Shown: in pieces, positions 18,591 to 28,742 of the stretch
Layout: every line of letters starts with the position of its first letter
Position numbering within the stretch: the stretch's first letter is position 1
Assembly: GCF_016127915.1 (NCBI RefSeq)
Contig: NZ_CP066059.1
Span: 1,260,001 to 1,324,000 of the forward strand
Source: Streptococcus oralis
Lineage (GTDB): Bacteria; Bacillota; Bacilli; Lactobacillales; Streptococcaceae
Direction of reading: 5' to 3'
Length of the DNA: 64,000 bases
Position numbers and translations under genes: made by a program
Notes under the pieces: model-generated
What the model was told of the DNA's origin: nothing
What the model saw: only the letters and a program-made list of their open reading frames with translations
Databases searched by the model: none

Positions 18591-18618
18591 AGTGAGAGTC
18601 CGCTCTCGCTTTTCTCTT
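18591..18618 (+). terminator. Hairpin terminator within nrd cluster
   Basis: AGTGAGAG pairs with CTCTCGCT and is followed by TTTCTCTT. Probably a partial terminator that lowers expression of the distal genes. Confidence 0.65.
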
Positions 18619-18632
18619 AATTGGAGGTAAAA

Positions 18633-19133
18633 ATGATACTACGCAGACCAACATTGGCAGATAAAGAAACAGTTTTAGAGATGATGGCAGAGTTTGAACA
18701 GACTCAATCAGCCCACGATGGCGGATTTTGGGATGCTGAGAATTTTGTTTATGAAGAGTGGTTAAAAAACAATCAGGATCATGAAATGGGGATTAATTTG
18801 CCTGAAGGGTGGGTGCCTGATATTCAGTTAGTCGCTTTTTCGATAGATGGTCAAGCTGTAGGATTTCTCAATATCCGCTTGTGCCTCAATGACTTCTTAT
18901 TGGAAGAAGGTGGACATATTGGCTACTCCATCCGCCCTTCTAAAAGAGGTAAAGGTTATGCCAAAGAAGCTCTCCGACAAGGCTTGCAAGTCGCCAAGGG
19001 AAAGAACATCAAAAAAGCGCTTGTGACCTGTAGCACAGAAAATCCAGCAAGCCGAGCTGTTATCTTAGCTAATGGTGGGGAGTTGGAGGATGTTCGAAAC
19101 GGAACGGAGCGCTATTGGATTGATGTCGATTAA
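18633..19133 (+). CDS. GNAT N-acetyltransferase (paralogue 1)
   Basis: Protein of 166 residues with a GNAT fold: HIGYSIRPSKRGKGYAKEALR is the acetyl-CoA pyrophosphate-binding motif A. Start set at ATG 18633 after GGAGGTAAAA. It is a close relative of the next gene, sharing LRRPTL-DKE near the start and GGHIGYSIRPS-RGKGY, so the two arose by tandem duplication. Substrate unknown. Confidence 0.85.
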   Translation: MILRRPTLADKETVLEMMAEFEQTQSAHDGGFWDAENFVYEEWLKNNQDHEMGINLPEGWVPDIQLVAFSIDGQAVGFLNIRLCLNDFLLEEGGHIGYSIRPSKRGKGYAKEALRQGLQVAKGKNIKKALVTCSTENPASRAVILANGGELEDVRNGTERYWIDVD

Positions 19134-19142
19134 GGAGGAAGC

Positions 19143-19649
19143 ATGGAGCTAAGACGACCAACTTTGGAAGATAAAGAAGCGATATTAGAGATGATTGCGG
19201 AGTTCGATGCAGCAAAATCCTATATACACGGTGGCATGGGCTCCGCTTGGAAGCGAGCAAAGGATTATGAGGATTGTTTAAAGATTGTAGAGCAGCAAGA
19301 GGATGCTGCCAACCTGCCAGTAGGCTGGGTTCCTGCAATCAAATTTTTATCCTTTGATGAGACTGGCTTACCTTTGGGATTTTTAGCCCTGCGCTTGTCC
19401 TTGAATGACAAATTATTTGTGGAAGGCGGTCATATTGGCTATTCTATCCGTCCCAGTCAACGAGGCAAAGGATATGGGAAGGAGCAGTTGAGATTAGGAC
19501 TAGCGGAGGCTCGAAAGCAAGGATTGGAACGAGTGCTGATTACCTGCGATGAAGACAACGAAGCCAGCCGCCGCACGATTCTCTCCGCTGGCGGTGTTTA
19601 CGAAAATACAATCGATAGAAGTCAGCGCTACTGGATAGAGTTGGAGTAG
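19143..19649 (+). CDS. GNAT N-acetyltransferase (paralogue 2)
   Basis: Protein of 168 residues, tandem paralogue of the preceding gene, with motif A GGHIGYSIRPSQRGKGYGKEQLR. It starts 9 bases after the upstream stop (TAAGGAGGAAGC before ATG) and ends 4 bases before nrdG, so it is translated with the nrd genes. Substrate unknown. Confidence 0.87.
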   Translation: MELRRPTLEDKEAILEMIAEFDAAKSYIHGGMGSAWKRAKDYEDCLKIVEQQEDAANLPVGWVPAIKFLSFDETGLPLGFLALRLSLNDKLFVEGGHIGYSIRPSQRGKGYGKEQLRLGLAEARKQGLERVLITCDEDNEASRRTILSAGGVYENTIDRSQRYWIELE

Positions 19650-19653
19650 AAGT

Positions 19654-20250
19654 ATGACATGGAATACACCAAAACCAGGAGAGTGGAAGAGTGAGGAACT
19701 GAGTCAAGGGCGCATCATCGACTACAAGGCTTTTAACTTTGTTGATGGAGAAGGCGTGCGCAACTCCCTCTACGTAGCAGGTTGTATGTTCCACTGTGAG
19801 GGCTGTTATAATGTTGCGACTTGGTCATTCAATGCAGGCATTCCTTATACAGAAGAGTTAGAAGAACAGATTATGGAAGACCTTGCCCAGCCCTATGTTC
19901 AAGGCTTGACCTTGCTAGGAGGAGAACCTTTTCTCAATACGGGGATTCTCTTGCCCCTCGTTAAACGCATTCGTAAGGAATTGCCAGATAAAGACATCTG
20001 GTCCTGGACAGGTTATACTTGGGAAGAAATGATGCTGGAGACTCCAGACAAGCTGGAACTCTTGTCGTTGATTGACATCCTTGTCGATGGTCGTTATGAC
20101 AAAAGCAAGCGCAATCTCATGCTCCAGTTCCGAGGTTCCTCTAATCAGCGGATTATTGATGTGCAAAAATCCCTCAAAAGTGGGCAAATAGTTATTTGGG
20201 ACAAGCTCAATGACGGAAAAGAAAGCTATGAACAGGTGAAGAGAGAATGA
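19654..20250 (+). CDS. nrdG: Anaerobic ribonucleotide reductase activating protein
   Basis: Radical SAM activase of 198 residues that installs the glycyl radical on NrdD. The 4Fe-4S motif CMFHCEGC gives ligands C44, C48 and C51, the CX3CX2C spacing of NrdG/PflA. LLGGEPF is the SAM-binding GGE motif. The stop overlaps the next gene's ATG. Confidence 0.95.
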   Translation: MTWNTPKPGEWKSEELSQGRIIDYKAFNFVDGEGVRNSLYVAGCMFHCEGCYNVATWSFNAGIPYTEELEEQIMEDLAQPYVQGLTLLGGEPFLNTGILLPLVKRIRKELPDKDIWSWTGYTWEEMMLETPDKLELLSLIDILVDGRYDKSKRNLMLQFRGSSNQRIIDVQKSLKSGQIVIWDKLNDGKESYEQVKRE

Positions 20251-20873
20251 AGAAAAAAGACTTAATAGACCAACTGGTCTCAGAGATCGAAACGGGAAAC
20301 GTCAAAACACTGGGGATCTACGGTCACGGTGCATCAGGCAAGTCAACCTTCGCTCAGGAATTATATCAAGCACTAGATTCTACTACAGTAAATTTACTAG
20401 AAACAGATCCCTATATCACTTCAGAACGTCACCTGGTAATACCAAAGCAAGCACCTGATCAAAAGGTGACAGCTTGTCTGCCAGTGGCGCATGAACTGGC
20501 AAGTTTGCAGAGAGATATTCTCGCCTTGCAGGCAGGCCTGGACATCTTGACGATTGATGAACCTTGGAAGCCAAGCGAAGTCTTATCTGGTTCGAAACCG
20601 ATACTGCTTGTCGAAGGGATGTCTGTGGCTTTCCTACCCAAGGAACTCTTTGACAAAACTATCTGTTTCTACACGGATGAAGAGACCGAATTAAAGCGGC
20701 GCCTAGCTCGAGATACGACTATGAGAAATCGCGATGCTTCCTTTATACTAGCTAGCCATCAGATGAGACGGGAGCAGTATCAGCGTTACTATAGAGAAAC
20801 CGAGTTTAAAGCAGATATCTTAGTGGATCAATCAGAAGATAAATTCAAAGTCAAAATGACTCGTATTATATAG
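20247..20873 (+). CDS. Uridine-kinase-like P-loop kinase
   Basis: Protein of 208 residues with the P-loop GHGASGKST at 26-34 and the general nucleoside/uridine kinase layout, including a TDPYIT segment after the first strand and a lid-type RRLARDT region. It overlaps nrdG by 4 bases (ATGA). Nucleoside phosphorylation would fit the nucleotide-metabolism neighbours, but key substrate residues cannot be verified here. Confidence 0.82.
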   Translation: MKKKDLIDQLVSEIETGNVKTLGIYGHGASGKSTFAQELYQALDSTTVNLLETDPYITSERHLVIPKQAPDQKVTACLPVAHELASLQRDILALQAGLDILTIDEPWKPSEVLSGSKPILLVEGMSVAFLPKELFDKTICFYTDEETELKRRLARDTTMRNRDASFILASHQMRREQYQRYYRETEFKADILVDQSEDKFKVKMTRII

Positions 20874-20947
20874 AAGAAAAGATTGGTTTTAATAGTCGTA
20901 AATTAGTAATTGTATGAAGATGAAATAGGAAAACAGTTTCATCCCAA

Positions 20948-21163
20948 AAAAACGAAAAAACCTAACAAATCCCTTGCAATCGCAGGGGCTTTGTGTTATT
21001 CTACCGTGGTGCTGTAAATTACAGCCTTAGCTGTTATGCAAGAGGTTGTGATCACGATTGGATACATTGCCACGCAACGCGCGTCAGTTTCCTATTTTTG
21101 CTTTGAGTTTGAATCCCTTTATGTCCTAGACTTGAGCATAAAAAATGCTCGTTAAAAACTTTC
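20948..21163 (+). repeat. Chimeric copy of rpsJ leader fused to rpsJ-rplC spacer
   Basis: Bases 20948-21085 closely match the rpsJ promoter/leader at 21917-22057. From GCGTCAGTTTCC (21081) to 21163 the sequence instead matches 22519-22601, the spacer between rpsJ and rplC. The junction lies in the shared GCGTC, so the block is the rpsJ locus with rpsJ removed. It keeps promoter TTGCAA-17-TATTCT (20974-21002) and the hairpins of the leader. Confidence 0.8.
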
Positions 21164-21439
21164 CAAACTATATCAATAAGAGTTGGAAGGCTGGTCTTGG
21201 TCGAAGTCTGTATTGTTTTTCGGCTCTGATTGAGACCGGTAAATTGAACGTTTTGTTTACTATGGGTGCCATTCTCTCTAGGAAAAGGGAGTTGATAGTG
21301 AATGGCGAGATATATCCTATACGCAAAGAACGCTATTTCATTTTGTTGCGTGAAGTAGCCTATTGGTAGTTAGAAAGTTTAGAGCTGAGGTTGATTGCTA
21401 ATCAGTCACCTTAGAAGTGAAAGTAAAAGGAGCGAAGGA
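21164..21439 (+). other. Unassigned spacer between chimera and GyrI-like gene
   Basis: About 280 bases without a convincing gene. A 74-codon frame at 21145-21369 begins within the repeat, lacks a ribosome site and resembles nothing I recognise. The segment would form the leader of the transcript started at the duplicated promoter. Confidence 0.5.
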
Positions 21440-21853
21440 ATGTTTTTAAAAATAATCAGTAGTATCTCTACAAATAATTTCCAAGATCCAAACATGATGG
21501 AAAAAATTAGCCATCTATGGCAGGAGCACCAGAAAGAAGTAGAGGAGGCATTTGCCCAAGGGCTTCCGATTTATGCAGTCTATCATGATTATGTCAGCGA
21601 CTACAAGGGGGATTACAGCTTGTCGCTCTGTAGTCTATCCGATAAAGAAGACTGGGATTTTGACACTTCAGGACAAACCTACCAAGTATTTGAGGTGGAT
21701 ACAAGTGATTCAAAAGGTTTTCTCCATACCTGGCAACAAATTTGGCAGGCAGAAGAAGCAAGAGAACTGCAACGTCAGTATAGTATTGATTTTGAAAAAT
21801 ATGATCCAGATCAGACAGTATCTATCTTTATCGCCACCCCCAAAAATGGATAA
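21440..21853 (+). CDS. GyrI-like effector-binding domain protein
   Basis: Cytoplasmic protein of 137 residues resembling the GyrI-like/effector-binding domain found at the C-terminus of AraC/BmrR regulators, here without a DNA-binding part. Such stand-alone domains bind small hydrophobic ligands. Recognisable features are the central YAVYHDYVSDYKGDYSL segment and the closing VSIFIATPK. Start chosen at ATG 21440 after AAAAGGAGCGAAGGA. It lies between the two copies of the ribosomal leader and would be driven by the duplicated promoter. Confidence 0.7.
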   Translation: MFLKIISSISTNNFQDPNMMEKISHLWQEHQKEVEEAFAQGLPIYAVYHDYVSDYKGDYSLSLCSLSDKEDWDFDTSGQTYQVFEVDTSDSKGFLHTWQQIWQAEEARELQRQYSIDFEKYDPDQTVSIFIATPKNG

Positions 21854-21916
21854 ATTGTCAAACTAAGTTTTATTTACGAAAGAGGATCAGAACATACTCT
21901 AGTAACTTAGGTTAGT

Positions 21917-22100
21917 AAAAAAACGAAAAAAAAGCTAACAAATCCCTTGCAATCGCAGGGGCTTTGTGTTATTCTATTATGGTGCTGTAAATTACAGCCT
22001 TAGCTTTGATGCAAGAGGTTGCGATACGCTCGGTTGCATTGCCACGCAACGCGCGTCGGTTTTCTTGTGGAGCTAGCCTATTATCTTAAATAGACGAAAA
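21917..22100 (+). promoter_or_regulatory. Promoter and structured leader of the S10 operon
   Basis: TTGCAA (21947-21952), 17 bases, TATTCT (21970-21975) gives a strong ribosomal-type promoter. The transcribed leader carries hairpin GCTGTAAATTACAGC and further paired GC-rich blocks (TGCAAGAGGTTGC, GCAACGCGCGTC). A role in autogenous control by a ribosomal protein is possible but unproven. The same block is present 970 bases upstream. Confidence 0.7.
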
Positions 22101-22110
22101 GGAGAAAAAG

Positions 22111-22419
22111 ATGGCAAACAAAAAAATCCGCATCCGTTTGAAAGCATACGAACACCGTACGCTTGACACAGCGGCTGCAAAAATCGTAGAATCAGCTACT
22201 CGTACAGGTGCACAAGTTGCGGGTCCAATCCCGCTTCCAACTGAGCGTAGCCTCTACACAATTATTCGTGCGACTCACAAATACAAAGACTCTCGCGAAC
22301 AATTTGAAATGCGTACACACAAACGTTTGATCGATATCGTTAACCCAACTCAAAAAACAGTTGATGCCTTGATGAAATTGGATCTTCCAAGTGGTGTAAA
22401 CGTAGAAATCAAACTTTAA
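22111..22419 (+). CDS. rpsJ: 30S ribosomal protein S10
   Basis: 102 residues, normal length. Opens [19 protein letters not shown], the S10 hallmark. S10 binds the 30S head and also works as NusE in antitermination. First gene of the ribosomal block; ribosome site AAAAGGAGAAAAAG. A 216-base spacer separates it from rplC. Confidence 0.98.
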
Positions 22420-22635
22420 TCTAAAATATAAAAGAGCAGAAGCTAGTGTTTCAATTTAATTGAACACGGGCTAAACTCGGTGTGAAAAAGATAAACTTCC
22501 TAGTGTCTGTTAGACACTGCGTCAGTTTCCTATTTTCACTTTGAGTTTGACGCCCTTTGTATCTTAGACTTGAGCATGAAAAACGCTCGTTAAAAACTTT
22601 TTGAATAAAAAATATAGAAAAGGAACTATTTTCTC
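22420..22635 (+). other. Structured rpsJ-rplC spacer
   Basis: Contains hairpin AGTGTCT-GTT-AGACACT (about 22502-22518) and GAGCATGAAAAACGCTC (22573-22589). The second half (22519-22601) is the sequence copied into the chimera upstream of the GyrI-like gene. Confidence 0.6.
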
Positions 22636-23262
22636 ATGACAAAAGGAATCTTAGGGAAAAAAGTGGGAATGACTCAAATCTTCACTGAAGCTGGCGAATT
22701 GATCCCTGTAACAGTTATTGAAGCAACTCCAAACGTTGTTCTTCAAGTTAAAACTGTTGAAACAGACGGATACAACGCTATCCAAGTTGGTTTTGATGAC
22801 AAACGCGAAGTATTGAGCAACAAACCTGCTAAAGGACATGTAGCGAAAGCTAACACGGCTCCTAAGCGCTTCATTCGTGAATTCAAAAACGTTGAAGGCT
22901 TGGAAGTTGGTGCTGAAATCACAGTTGAAACATTCGCAGCTGGAGACGTTGTTGACGTAACTGGTACTTCTAAAGGTAAAGGTTTCCAAGGTGTTATCAA
23001 ACGCCACGGACAATCACGTGGACCAATGGCTCACGGTTCTCGTTACCACCGTCGTCCAGGTTCTATGGGACCTGTTGCACCTAACCGCGTATTCAAAGGT
23101 AAAAACCTTGCAGGACGTATGGGTGGCGACCGCGTAACAATTCAAAACCTTGAAGTTGTACAAGTTGTTCCAGAAAAGAACGTTATCCTTATCAAAGGTA
23201 ACGTACCAGGTGCTAAGAAATCTCTTATCACTATCAAATCAGCAGTTAAAGCTGGTAAATAA
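22636..23262 (+). CDS. rplC: 50S ribosomal protein L3
   Basis: 208 residues, starting [17 protein letters not shown]3 organises the 3' domain of 23S rRNA and reaches the peptidyl transferase centre through the loop containing [12 protein letters not shown]. Gln148-region residues of the loop are conserved. Followed by rplD after 24 bases. Confidence 0.98.
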
Positions 23263-23286
23263 TAAAGAAAGGGGAAATCAGTCACA

Positions 23287-23910
23287 ATGGCAAACGTAAC
23301 ATTATTTGACCAAACTGGTAAAGAAGCTGGCCAAGTTGTTCTTAACGATGCAGTATTTGGTATTGAACCAAATGAATCAGTTGTGTTTGATGTGATCATC
23401 AGCCAACGCGCAAGCCTTCGTCAAGGAACACACGCTGTTAAAAACCGCTCTGCAGTATCAGGTGGTGGACGCAAACCATGGCGTCAAAAAGGAACTGGAC
23501 GTGCTCGTCAAGGTTCTATCCGCTCACCACAATGGCGTGGTGGTGGTGTTGTCTTCGGACCAACTCCACGTTCATACGGCTACAAACTTCCACAAAAAGT
23601 TCGTCGCCTAGCTCTTAAATCAGTTTACTCTGAAAAAGTTGCTGAAAACAAATTTGTAGCCGTTGATTCTCTTGAATTTACAGCTCCAAAAACTGCTGAA
23701 TTTGCAAAAGTTCTTGCAGCTTTGAGCATCGATTCTAAAGTCCTTGTTATTCTTGAAGAAGGAAACGAATTCGCAGCTCTTTCAGCTCGTAACCTTCCAA
23801 ACGTGAAAGTTGCAACTGCTACAACTGCAAGTGTTCTTGACATCGCAAATAGCGACAAACTTCTTGTCACACAAGCAGCTATCTCTAAAATCGAGGAGGT
23901 TCTTGCATAA
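23287..23910 (+). CDS. rplD: 50S ribosomal protein L4
   Basis: 207 residues. The exit-tunnel loop contains [18 protein letters not shown] and GGGVVFGP, intact without macrolide-resistance type changes that I can see. Its stop overlaps the rplW start (TAATG), giving coupled translation. Confidence 0.98.
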
Positions 23911-24206
23911 TGAATTTGTATGATGTTATCAAAAAACCTGTCATCACTGAAAGCTCAATGGCTCAACTTGAAGCAGGAAAATATGTATTTGAAGTTGACA
24001 CTCGTGCACACAAACTTTTGATCAAGCAAGCTGTTGAAGCTGCTTTCGAAGGTGTTAAAGTTGCCAACGTTAACACAATCAACGTAAAACCAAAAGCAAA
24101 ACGTGTTGGACGTTACACTGGTTTTACTAACAAAACTAAAAAAGCTATCATCACACTTACAGCTGATTCAAAAGCAATCGAGTTGTTTGCTGCTGAAGCT
24201 GAATAA
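23910..24206 (+). CDS. rplW: 50S ribosomal protein L23
   Basis: 98 residues. Sits at the tunnel exit, where trigger factor and SRP dock. Conserved KPVITESS near the start and [13 protein letters not shown] in the basic loop. Overlaps rplD by one base. Confidence 0.98.
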
Positions 24207-24223
24207 TCTAAGGAGGAAATATC

Positions 24224-25057
24224 GTGGGAATTCGTGTTTATAAACCAACAACAAACGGTCGCCGTAATATGACTTCTTTGGATTTCGCTGAAATCACAAC
24301 AAGCACTCCTGAAAAATCATTGCTTGTTGCTTTGAAGAGCAAGGCTGGTCGTAACAACAACGGTCGTATCACTGTTCGTCACCAAGGTGGTGGACACAAA
24401 CGTTTCTACCGTTTGGTTGACTTCAAACGTAACAAAGACAATGTTGAAGCTGTTGTTAAAACTATCGAGTACGATCCAAACCGTTCTGCAAACATCGCTC
24501 TTGTACACTACACTGACGGTGTGAAAGCATACATTATCGCTCCAAAAGGTCTTGAAGTAGGTCAACGTATCGTTTCAGGTCCAGAAGCAGATATCAAAGT
24601 CGGAAACGCTCTTCCACTTGCTAACATCCCAGTTGGTACTTTGATCCACAGCATCGAGTTGAAACCAGGTCGTGGTGGAGAATTAGTTCGTGCAGCTGGA
24701 GCTTCTGCTCAAGTATTGGGTCAAGAAGGTAAATACGTTCTTGTTCGTCTTCAATCTGGCGAAGTTCGTATGATTCTTGGAACTTGTCGTGCTACAGTTG
24801 GTGTTGTCGGTAACGAACAACATGGACTTGTAAACCTTGGTAAAGCAGGACGTAGCCGTTGGAAAGGTATCCGCCCAACAGTTCGTGGTTCTGTAATGAA
24901 CCCTAACGATCACCCACACGGTGGTGGTGAAGGTAAAGCACCAGTTGGTCGTAAAGCGCCATCTACTCCATGGGGCAAACCTGCTCTTGGTCTTAAAACT
25001 CGTAACAAGAAAGCGAAATCTGACAAACTTATCGTTCGTCGTCGCAACGAGAAATAA
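24224..25057 (+). CDS. rplB: 50S ribosomal protein L2
   Basis: 277 residues with GTG start after AAGGAGGAAATATC. L2 is needed for subunit joining and peptidyl transfer; the conserved histidine lies in [17 protein letters not shown] hairpin-rich 103-base spacer follows before rpsS. Confidence 0.98.
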   Translation: MGIRVYKPTTNGRRNMTSLDFAEITTSTPEKSLLVALKSKAGRNNNGRITVRHQGGGHKRFYRLVDFKRNKDNVEAVVKTIEYDPNRSANIALVHYTDGVKAYIIAPKGLEVGQRIVSGPEADIKVGNALPLANIPVGTLIHSIELKPGRGGELVRAAGASAQVLGQEGKYVLVRLQSGEVRMILGTCRATVGVVGNEQHGLVNLGKAGRSRWKGIRPTVRGSVMNPNDHPHGGGEGKAPVGRKAPSTPWGKPALGLKTRNKKAKSDKLIVRRRNEK

Positions 25058-25160
25058 TAGTAAACTAGTCGCCTAAGCAACTAGGAAATCCGCCAGCTCG
25101 GTAGCGCTCCATGTGAGCGCAAGCCGCTGTGGTACAACATTTAAAGGAGAAAATATAAAA

Positions 25161-25442
25161 ATGGGACGCAGTCTTAAAAAAGGACCTTTCGTCGATGAGC
25201 ATTTGATGAAAAAAGTTGAAGCTCAAGCTAACGACGAAAAGAAAAAAGTTATCAAAACTTGGTCACGTCGTTCAACGATCTTCCCAAGTTTCATTGGTTA
25301 CACTATTGCAGTTTATGACGGACGTAAACACGTACCTGTTTACATCCAAGAGGACATGGTAGGTCACAAACTTGGTGAATTTGCACCAACTCGTACTTAC
25401 AAAGGTCACGCTGCAGACGACAAGAAAACACGTAGAAAATAA
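25161..25442 (+). CDS. rpsS: 30S ribosomal protein S19
   Basis: 93 residues starting [19 protein letters not shown] 25161 follows AAAGGAGAAAATATAAAA. An in-frame upstream extension to 25113 is not conserved S19 sequence. S19 binds 16S rRNA in the 30S head with S13. The spacer before it folds AGCGCTCCATGTGAGCGC. Confidence 0.98.
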
Positions 25443-25453
25443 GGAGAACATAA

Positions 25454-25798
25454 ATGGCAGAAATTACTTCAGCTAAAGCAATGGCTCGTACAGTACGTGT
25501 TTCACCTCGTAAATCACGTCTTGTTCTTGACAACATCCGTGGTAAAAGCGTAGCCGATGCTATTGCAATCTTGACATTCACACCAAACAAAGCTGCTGAA
25601 ATCATCTTGAAAGTTTTGAACTCAGCTGTAGCTAACGCTGAAAACAACTTTGGTTTGGACAAAGCTAACTTGGTAGTATCTGAAGCATTTGCAAACGAAG
25701 GACCAACTATGAAACGTTTCCGTCCACGTGCGAAAGGTTCAGCTTCACCAATCAACAAACGTACAGCTCACATCACTGTAGCTGTTGCAGAAAAATAA
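25454..25798 (+). CDS. rplV: 50S ribosomal protein L22
   Basis: 114 residues, ending in the tunnel hairpin containing [22 protein letters not shown]. That loop, where macrolide-resistance insertions occur, looks wild type. Confidence 0.98.
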   Translation: MAEITSAKAMARTVRVSPRKSRLVLDNIRGKSVADAIAILTFTPNKAAEIILKVLNSAVANAENNFGLDKANLVVSEAFANEGPTMKRFRPRAKGSASPINKRTAHITVAVAEK

Positions 25799-25810
25799 GG
25801 AGGTAACATC

Positions 25811-26464
25811 GTGGGTCAAAAAGTACATCCAATTGGTATGCGTGTCGGCATCATCCGTGATTGGGATGCCAAATGGTATGCTGAAAAAGAATACGCGGAT
25901 TACCTTCATGAAGATCTTGCAATCCGTAAATTCGTTCAAAAAGAACTTGCTGACGCAGCAGTTTCAACTATCGAAATTGAACGCGCAGTAAACAAAGTTA
26001 ACGTTTCACTTCACACTGCTAAACCAGGTATGGTTATCGGTAAAGGTGGTGCTAACGTTGATGCACTCCGTGCAAAACTTAACAAATTGACTGGAAAACA
26101 AGTACACATCAACATCATCGAAATCAAACAACCTGATTTGGATGCTCACCTTGTAGGTGAAGGAATTGCTCGTCAATTGGAGCAACGTGTTGCTTTCCGT
26201 CGTGCACAAAAACAAGCAATCCAACGTGCAATGCGTGCTGGAGCTAAAGGAATCAAAACTCAAGTATCAGGTCGTTTGAACGGTGCAGATATCGCCCGTG
26301 CTGAAGGATACTCTGAAGGAACTGTTCCACTTCACACACTTCGTGCAGATATCGATTACGCTTGGGAAGAAGCAGATACTACATACGGTAAACTTGGTGT
26401 TAAAGTATGGATCTACCGTGGTGAAGTTCTTCCAGCTCGTAAAAACACTAAAGGAGGTAAATAA
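25811..26464 (+). CDS. rpsC: 30S ribosomal protein S3
   Basis: 217 residues with GTG start after AAGGAGGTAACATC. The KH domain is seen in [17 protein letters not shown]3 lines the mRNA entry channel. Its last codons include the AAAGGAGG ribosome site of rplP. Confidence 0.98.
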
Positions 26465-26467
26465 CCA

Positions 26468-26881
26468 ATGTTAGTACCTAAACGTGTTAAACACCGTCGT
26501 GAATTCCGTGGAAAAATGCGCGGTGAAGCAAAAGGTGGAAAAGAAGTAGCATTCGGTGAATACGGTCTTCAAGCTACAACTAGCCACTGGATCACTAACC
26601 GCCAAATCGAAGCTGCTCGTATCGCCATGACTCGTTACATGAAACGTGGTGGTAAAGTTTGGATTAAAATCTTCCCACACAAATCATACACTGCTAAAGC
26701 TATCGGTGTGCGTATGGGATCTGGTAAAGGGGCGCCTGAAGGTTGGGTAGCACCAGTTAAACGTGGTAAAGTGATGTTCGAAATCGCTGGTGTATCTGAA
26801 GAAATCGCTCGCGAAGCGCTTCGTCTTGCAAGCCACAAATTGCCAGTTAAATGTAAATTCGTAAAACGTGAAGCAGAATAA
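26468..26881 (+). CDS. rplP: 50S ribosomal protein L16
   Basis: 137 residues starting [19 protein letters not shown]. Contacts A-site tRNA region; the loop with [19 protein letters not shown] is conserved. Only 3 bases after rpsC. Confidence 0.98.
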   Translation: MLVPKRVKHRREFRGKMRGEAKGGKEVAFGEYGLQATTSHWITNRQIEAARIAMTRYMKRGGKVWIKIFPHKSYTAKAIGVRMGSGKGAPEGWVAPVKRGKVMFEIAGVSEEIAREALRLASHKLPVKCKFVKREAE

Positions 26882-26890
26882 GGAGAAGGC

Positions 26891-27097
26891 ATGAAACTTA
26901 ATGAAGTAAAAGAATTTGTTAAAGAACTTCGTGGTCTTTCTCAAGAAGAACTCGCGAAGCGCGAAAACGAATTGAAAAAAGAATTGTTTGAACTTCGTTT
27001 CCAAGCTGCTACTGGTCAATTGGAACAAACAGCTCGCTTGAAAGAAGTTAAAAAACAAATCGCTCGTATCAAAACAGTTCAATCTGAAGCGAAATAA
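26891..27097 (+). CDS. rpmC: 50S ribosomal protein L29
   Basis: 68 residues, two-helix protein starting [21 protein letters not shown], with the typical [15 protein letters not shown] stretch. Lies at the tunnel exit. Confidence 0.97.
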
Positions 27098-27121
27098 TAG
27101 ACTAGGGAAGGAGAAATTTCA

Positions 27122-27382
27122 ATGGAACGCAATAATCGTAAAGTTCTTGTTGGACGTGTTGTATCTGACAAAATGGACAAGACAATCACAGTTGTAGTTG
27201 AAACAAAACGTAACCACCCAGTCTATGGTAAACGTATTAACTACTCTAAGAAATACAAAGCACATGATGAAAACAATGTTGCCAAAGAAGGCGATATCGT
27301 ACGTATCATGGAAACTCGTCCGCTTTCAGCTACAAAACGTTTCCGTCTTGTAGAAGTTGTTGAAGAAGCGGTCATCATCTAA
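27122..27382 (+). CDS. rpsQ: 30S ribosomal protein S17
   Basis: 86 residues, OB fold, with the conserved [17 protein letters not shown] opening and [20 protein letters not shown] end. Early 16S rRNA 5'-domain binder. Confidence 0.98.
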
Positions 27383-27407
27383 TCAAACCTGAAAGGAGAA
27401 AACTGAA

Positions 27408-27776
27408 ATGATTCAAACAGAAACTCGTTTGAAAGTCGCAGACAACAGCGGTGCGCGCGAAATCTTGACTATCAAAGTTCTTGGTGGTTCAGGACGTAAA
27501 TTTGCAAACATCGGTGATGTTATCGTGGCATCTGTAAAACAAGCTACTCCTGGTGGTGCGGTTAAAAAAGGTGACGTTGTAAAAGCTGTTATCGTTCGTA
27601 CTAAATCAGGTGCTCGTCGTGCTGATGGTTCATACATCAAATTTGACGAAAATGCAGCCGTTATCATCCGTGATGACAAAACTCCTCGCGGAACACGTAT
27701 CTTTGGCCCAGTTGCACGTGAATTGCGTGAAGGTGGCTTCATGAAGATCGTGTCACTTGCTCCAGAAGTACTTTAA
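27408..27776 (+). CDS. rplN: 50S ribosomal protein L14
   Basis: 122 residues starting [18 protein letters not shown]. Forms an intersubunit bridge. The spacer after it carries hairpins CCCTAGCTTCAAGCTAGGG and GCCCTTATGGGC. Confidence 0.98.
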   Translation: MIQTETRLKVADNSGAREILTIKVLGGSGRKFANIGDVIVASVKQATPGGAVKKGDVVKAVIVRTKSGARRADGSYIKFDENAAVIIRDDKTPRGTRIFGPVARELREGGFMKIVSLAPEVL

Positions 27777-27853
27777 TTTTTAGAAACAAACTAGTCCCCT
27801 AGCTTCAAGCTAGGGTGCCCTTATGGGCGTAAGAAAAATCAAGGAGAAACCTA

Positions 27854-28159
27854 ATGTTTGTAAAAAAAGGCGACAAAGTTCGCGTAATCGCTGGTAAAGA
27901 TAAGGGAACAGAAGCTGTTGTCCTTACTGCCCTTCCAAAAGTAAACAAAGTTATCGTTGAAGGTGTGAACATCGTTAAGAAACACCAACGTCCAACTAAC
28001 GAACTTCCTCAAGGTGGTATCATCGAGAAAGAAGCAGCTATCCACGTATCAAACGTTCAAGTTTTAGATAAAAACGGTGTAGCTGGTCGTGTTGGTTACA
28101 AATTTGTAGACGGTAAAAAAGTTCGCTACAACAAAAAATCAGGCGAAGTGCTTGATTAA
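27854..28159 (+). CDS. rplX: 50S ribosomal protein L24
   Basis: 101 residues with the KOW motif [19 protein letters not shown]. Assembly initiator for the large subunit. Confidence 0.98.
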
Positions 28160-28182
28160 TCACGAAGGAAAGGAGAAGTATA

Positions 28183-28725
28183 ATGGCAAATCGTTTAAAA
28201 GAAAAATATCTTAATGAAGTAGTTCCTGCTTTGACAGAACAATTCAACTACTCATCAGTGATGGCTGTGCCTAAAGTAGATAAGATCGTTTTGAACATGG
28301 GTGTTGGTGAAGCTGTATCAAACGCTAAAAGTCTTGAAAAAGCTGCTGAAGAATTGGCACTTATCTCAGGTCAAAAACCACTTATCACTAAAGCTAAAAA
28401 ATCAATCGCCGGCTTCCGTCTTCGTGAAGGTGTAGCGATCGGTGCAAAAGTTACCCTTCGTGGTGAACGTATGTACGAATTCTTGGATAAATTGGTTTCA
28501 GTTTCACTTCCACGTGTACGTGACTTCCACGGTGTTCCAACAAAATCATTTGATGGACGCGGAAACTACACACTTGGTGTGAAAGAACAATTGATCTTCC
28601 CAGAAATCAACTTTGATGACGTTGACAAAACTCGTGGTCTTGACATCGTTATCGTAACAACTGCTAACACTGACGAAGAGTCACGTGCATTGCTTACAGG
28701 CCTTGGAATGCCTTTTGCAAAATAA
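28183..28725 (+). CDS. rplE: 50S ribosomal protein L5
   Basis: 180 residues; binds 5S rRNA. Conserved [16 protein letters not shown] and [12 protein letters not shown] segments. Followed 17 bases later by rpsN. Confidence 0.98.
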   Translation: MANRLKEKYLNEVVPALTEQFNYSSVMAVPKVDKIVLNMGVGEAVSNAKSLEKAAEELALISGQKPLITKAKKSIAGFRLREGVAIGAKVTLRGERMYEFLDKLVSVSLPRVRDFHGVPTKSFDGRGNYTLGVKEQLIFPEINFDDVDKTRGLDIVIVTTANTDEESRALLTGLGMPFAK

Positions 28726-28742
28726 TATAGGAGGTAAATCTA

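Noticed and set aside
21145..21369. 74-codon frame starting MLVKNFPNYINKSW
   Set aside because: Starts inside the duplicated spacer, no ribosome site, no recognisable family.
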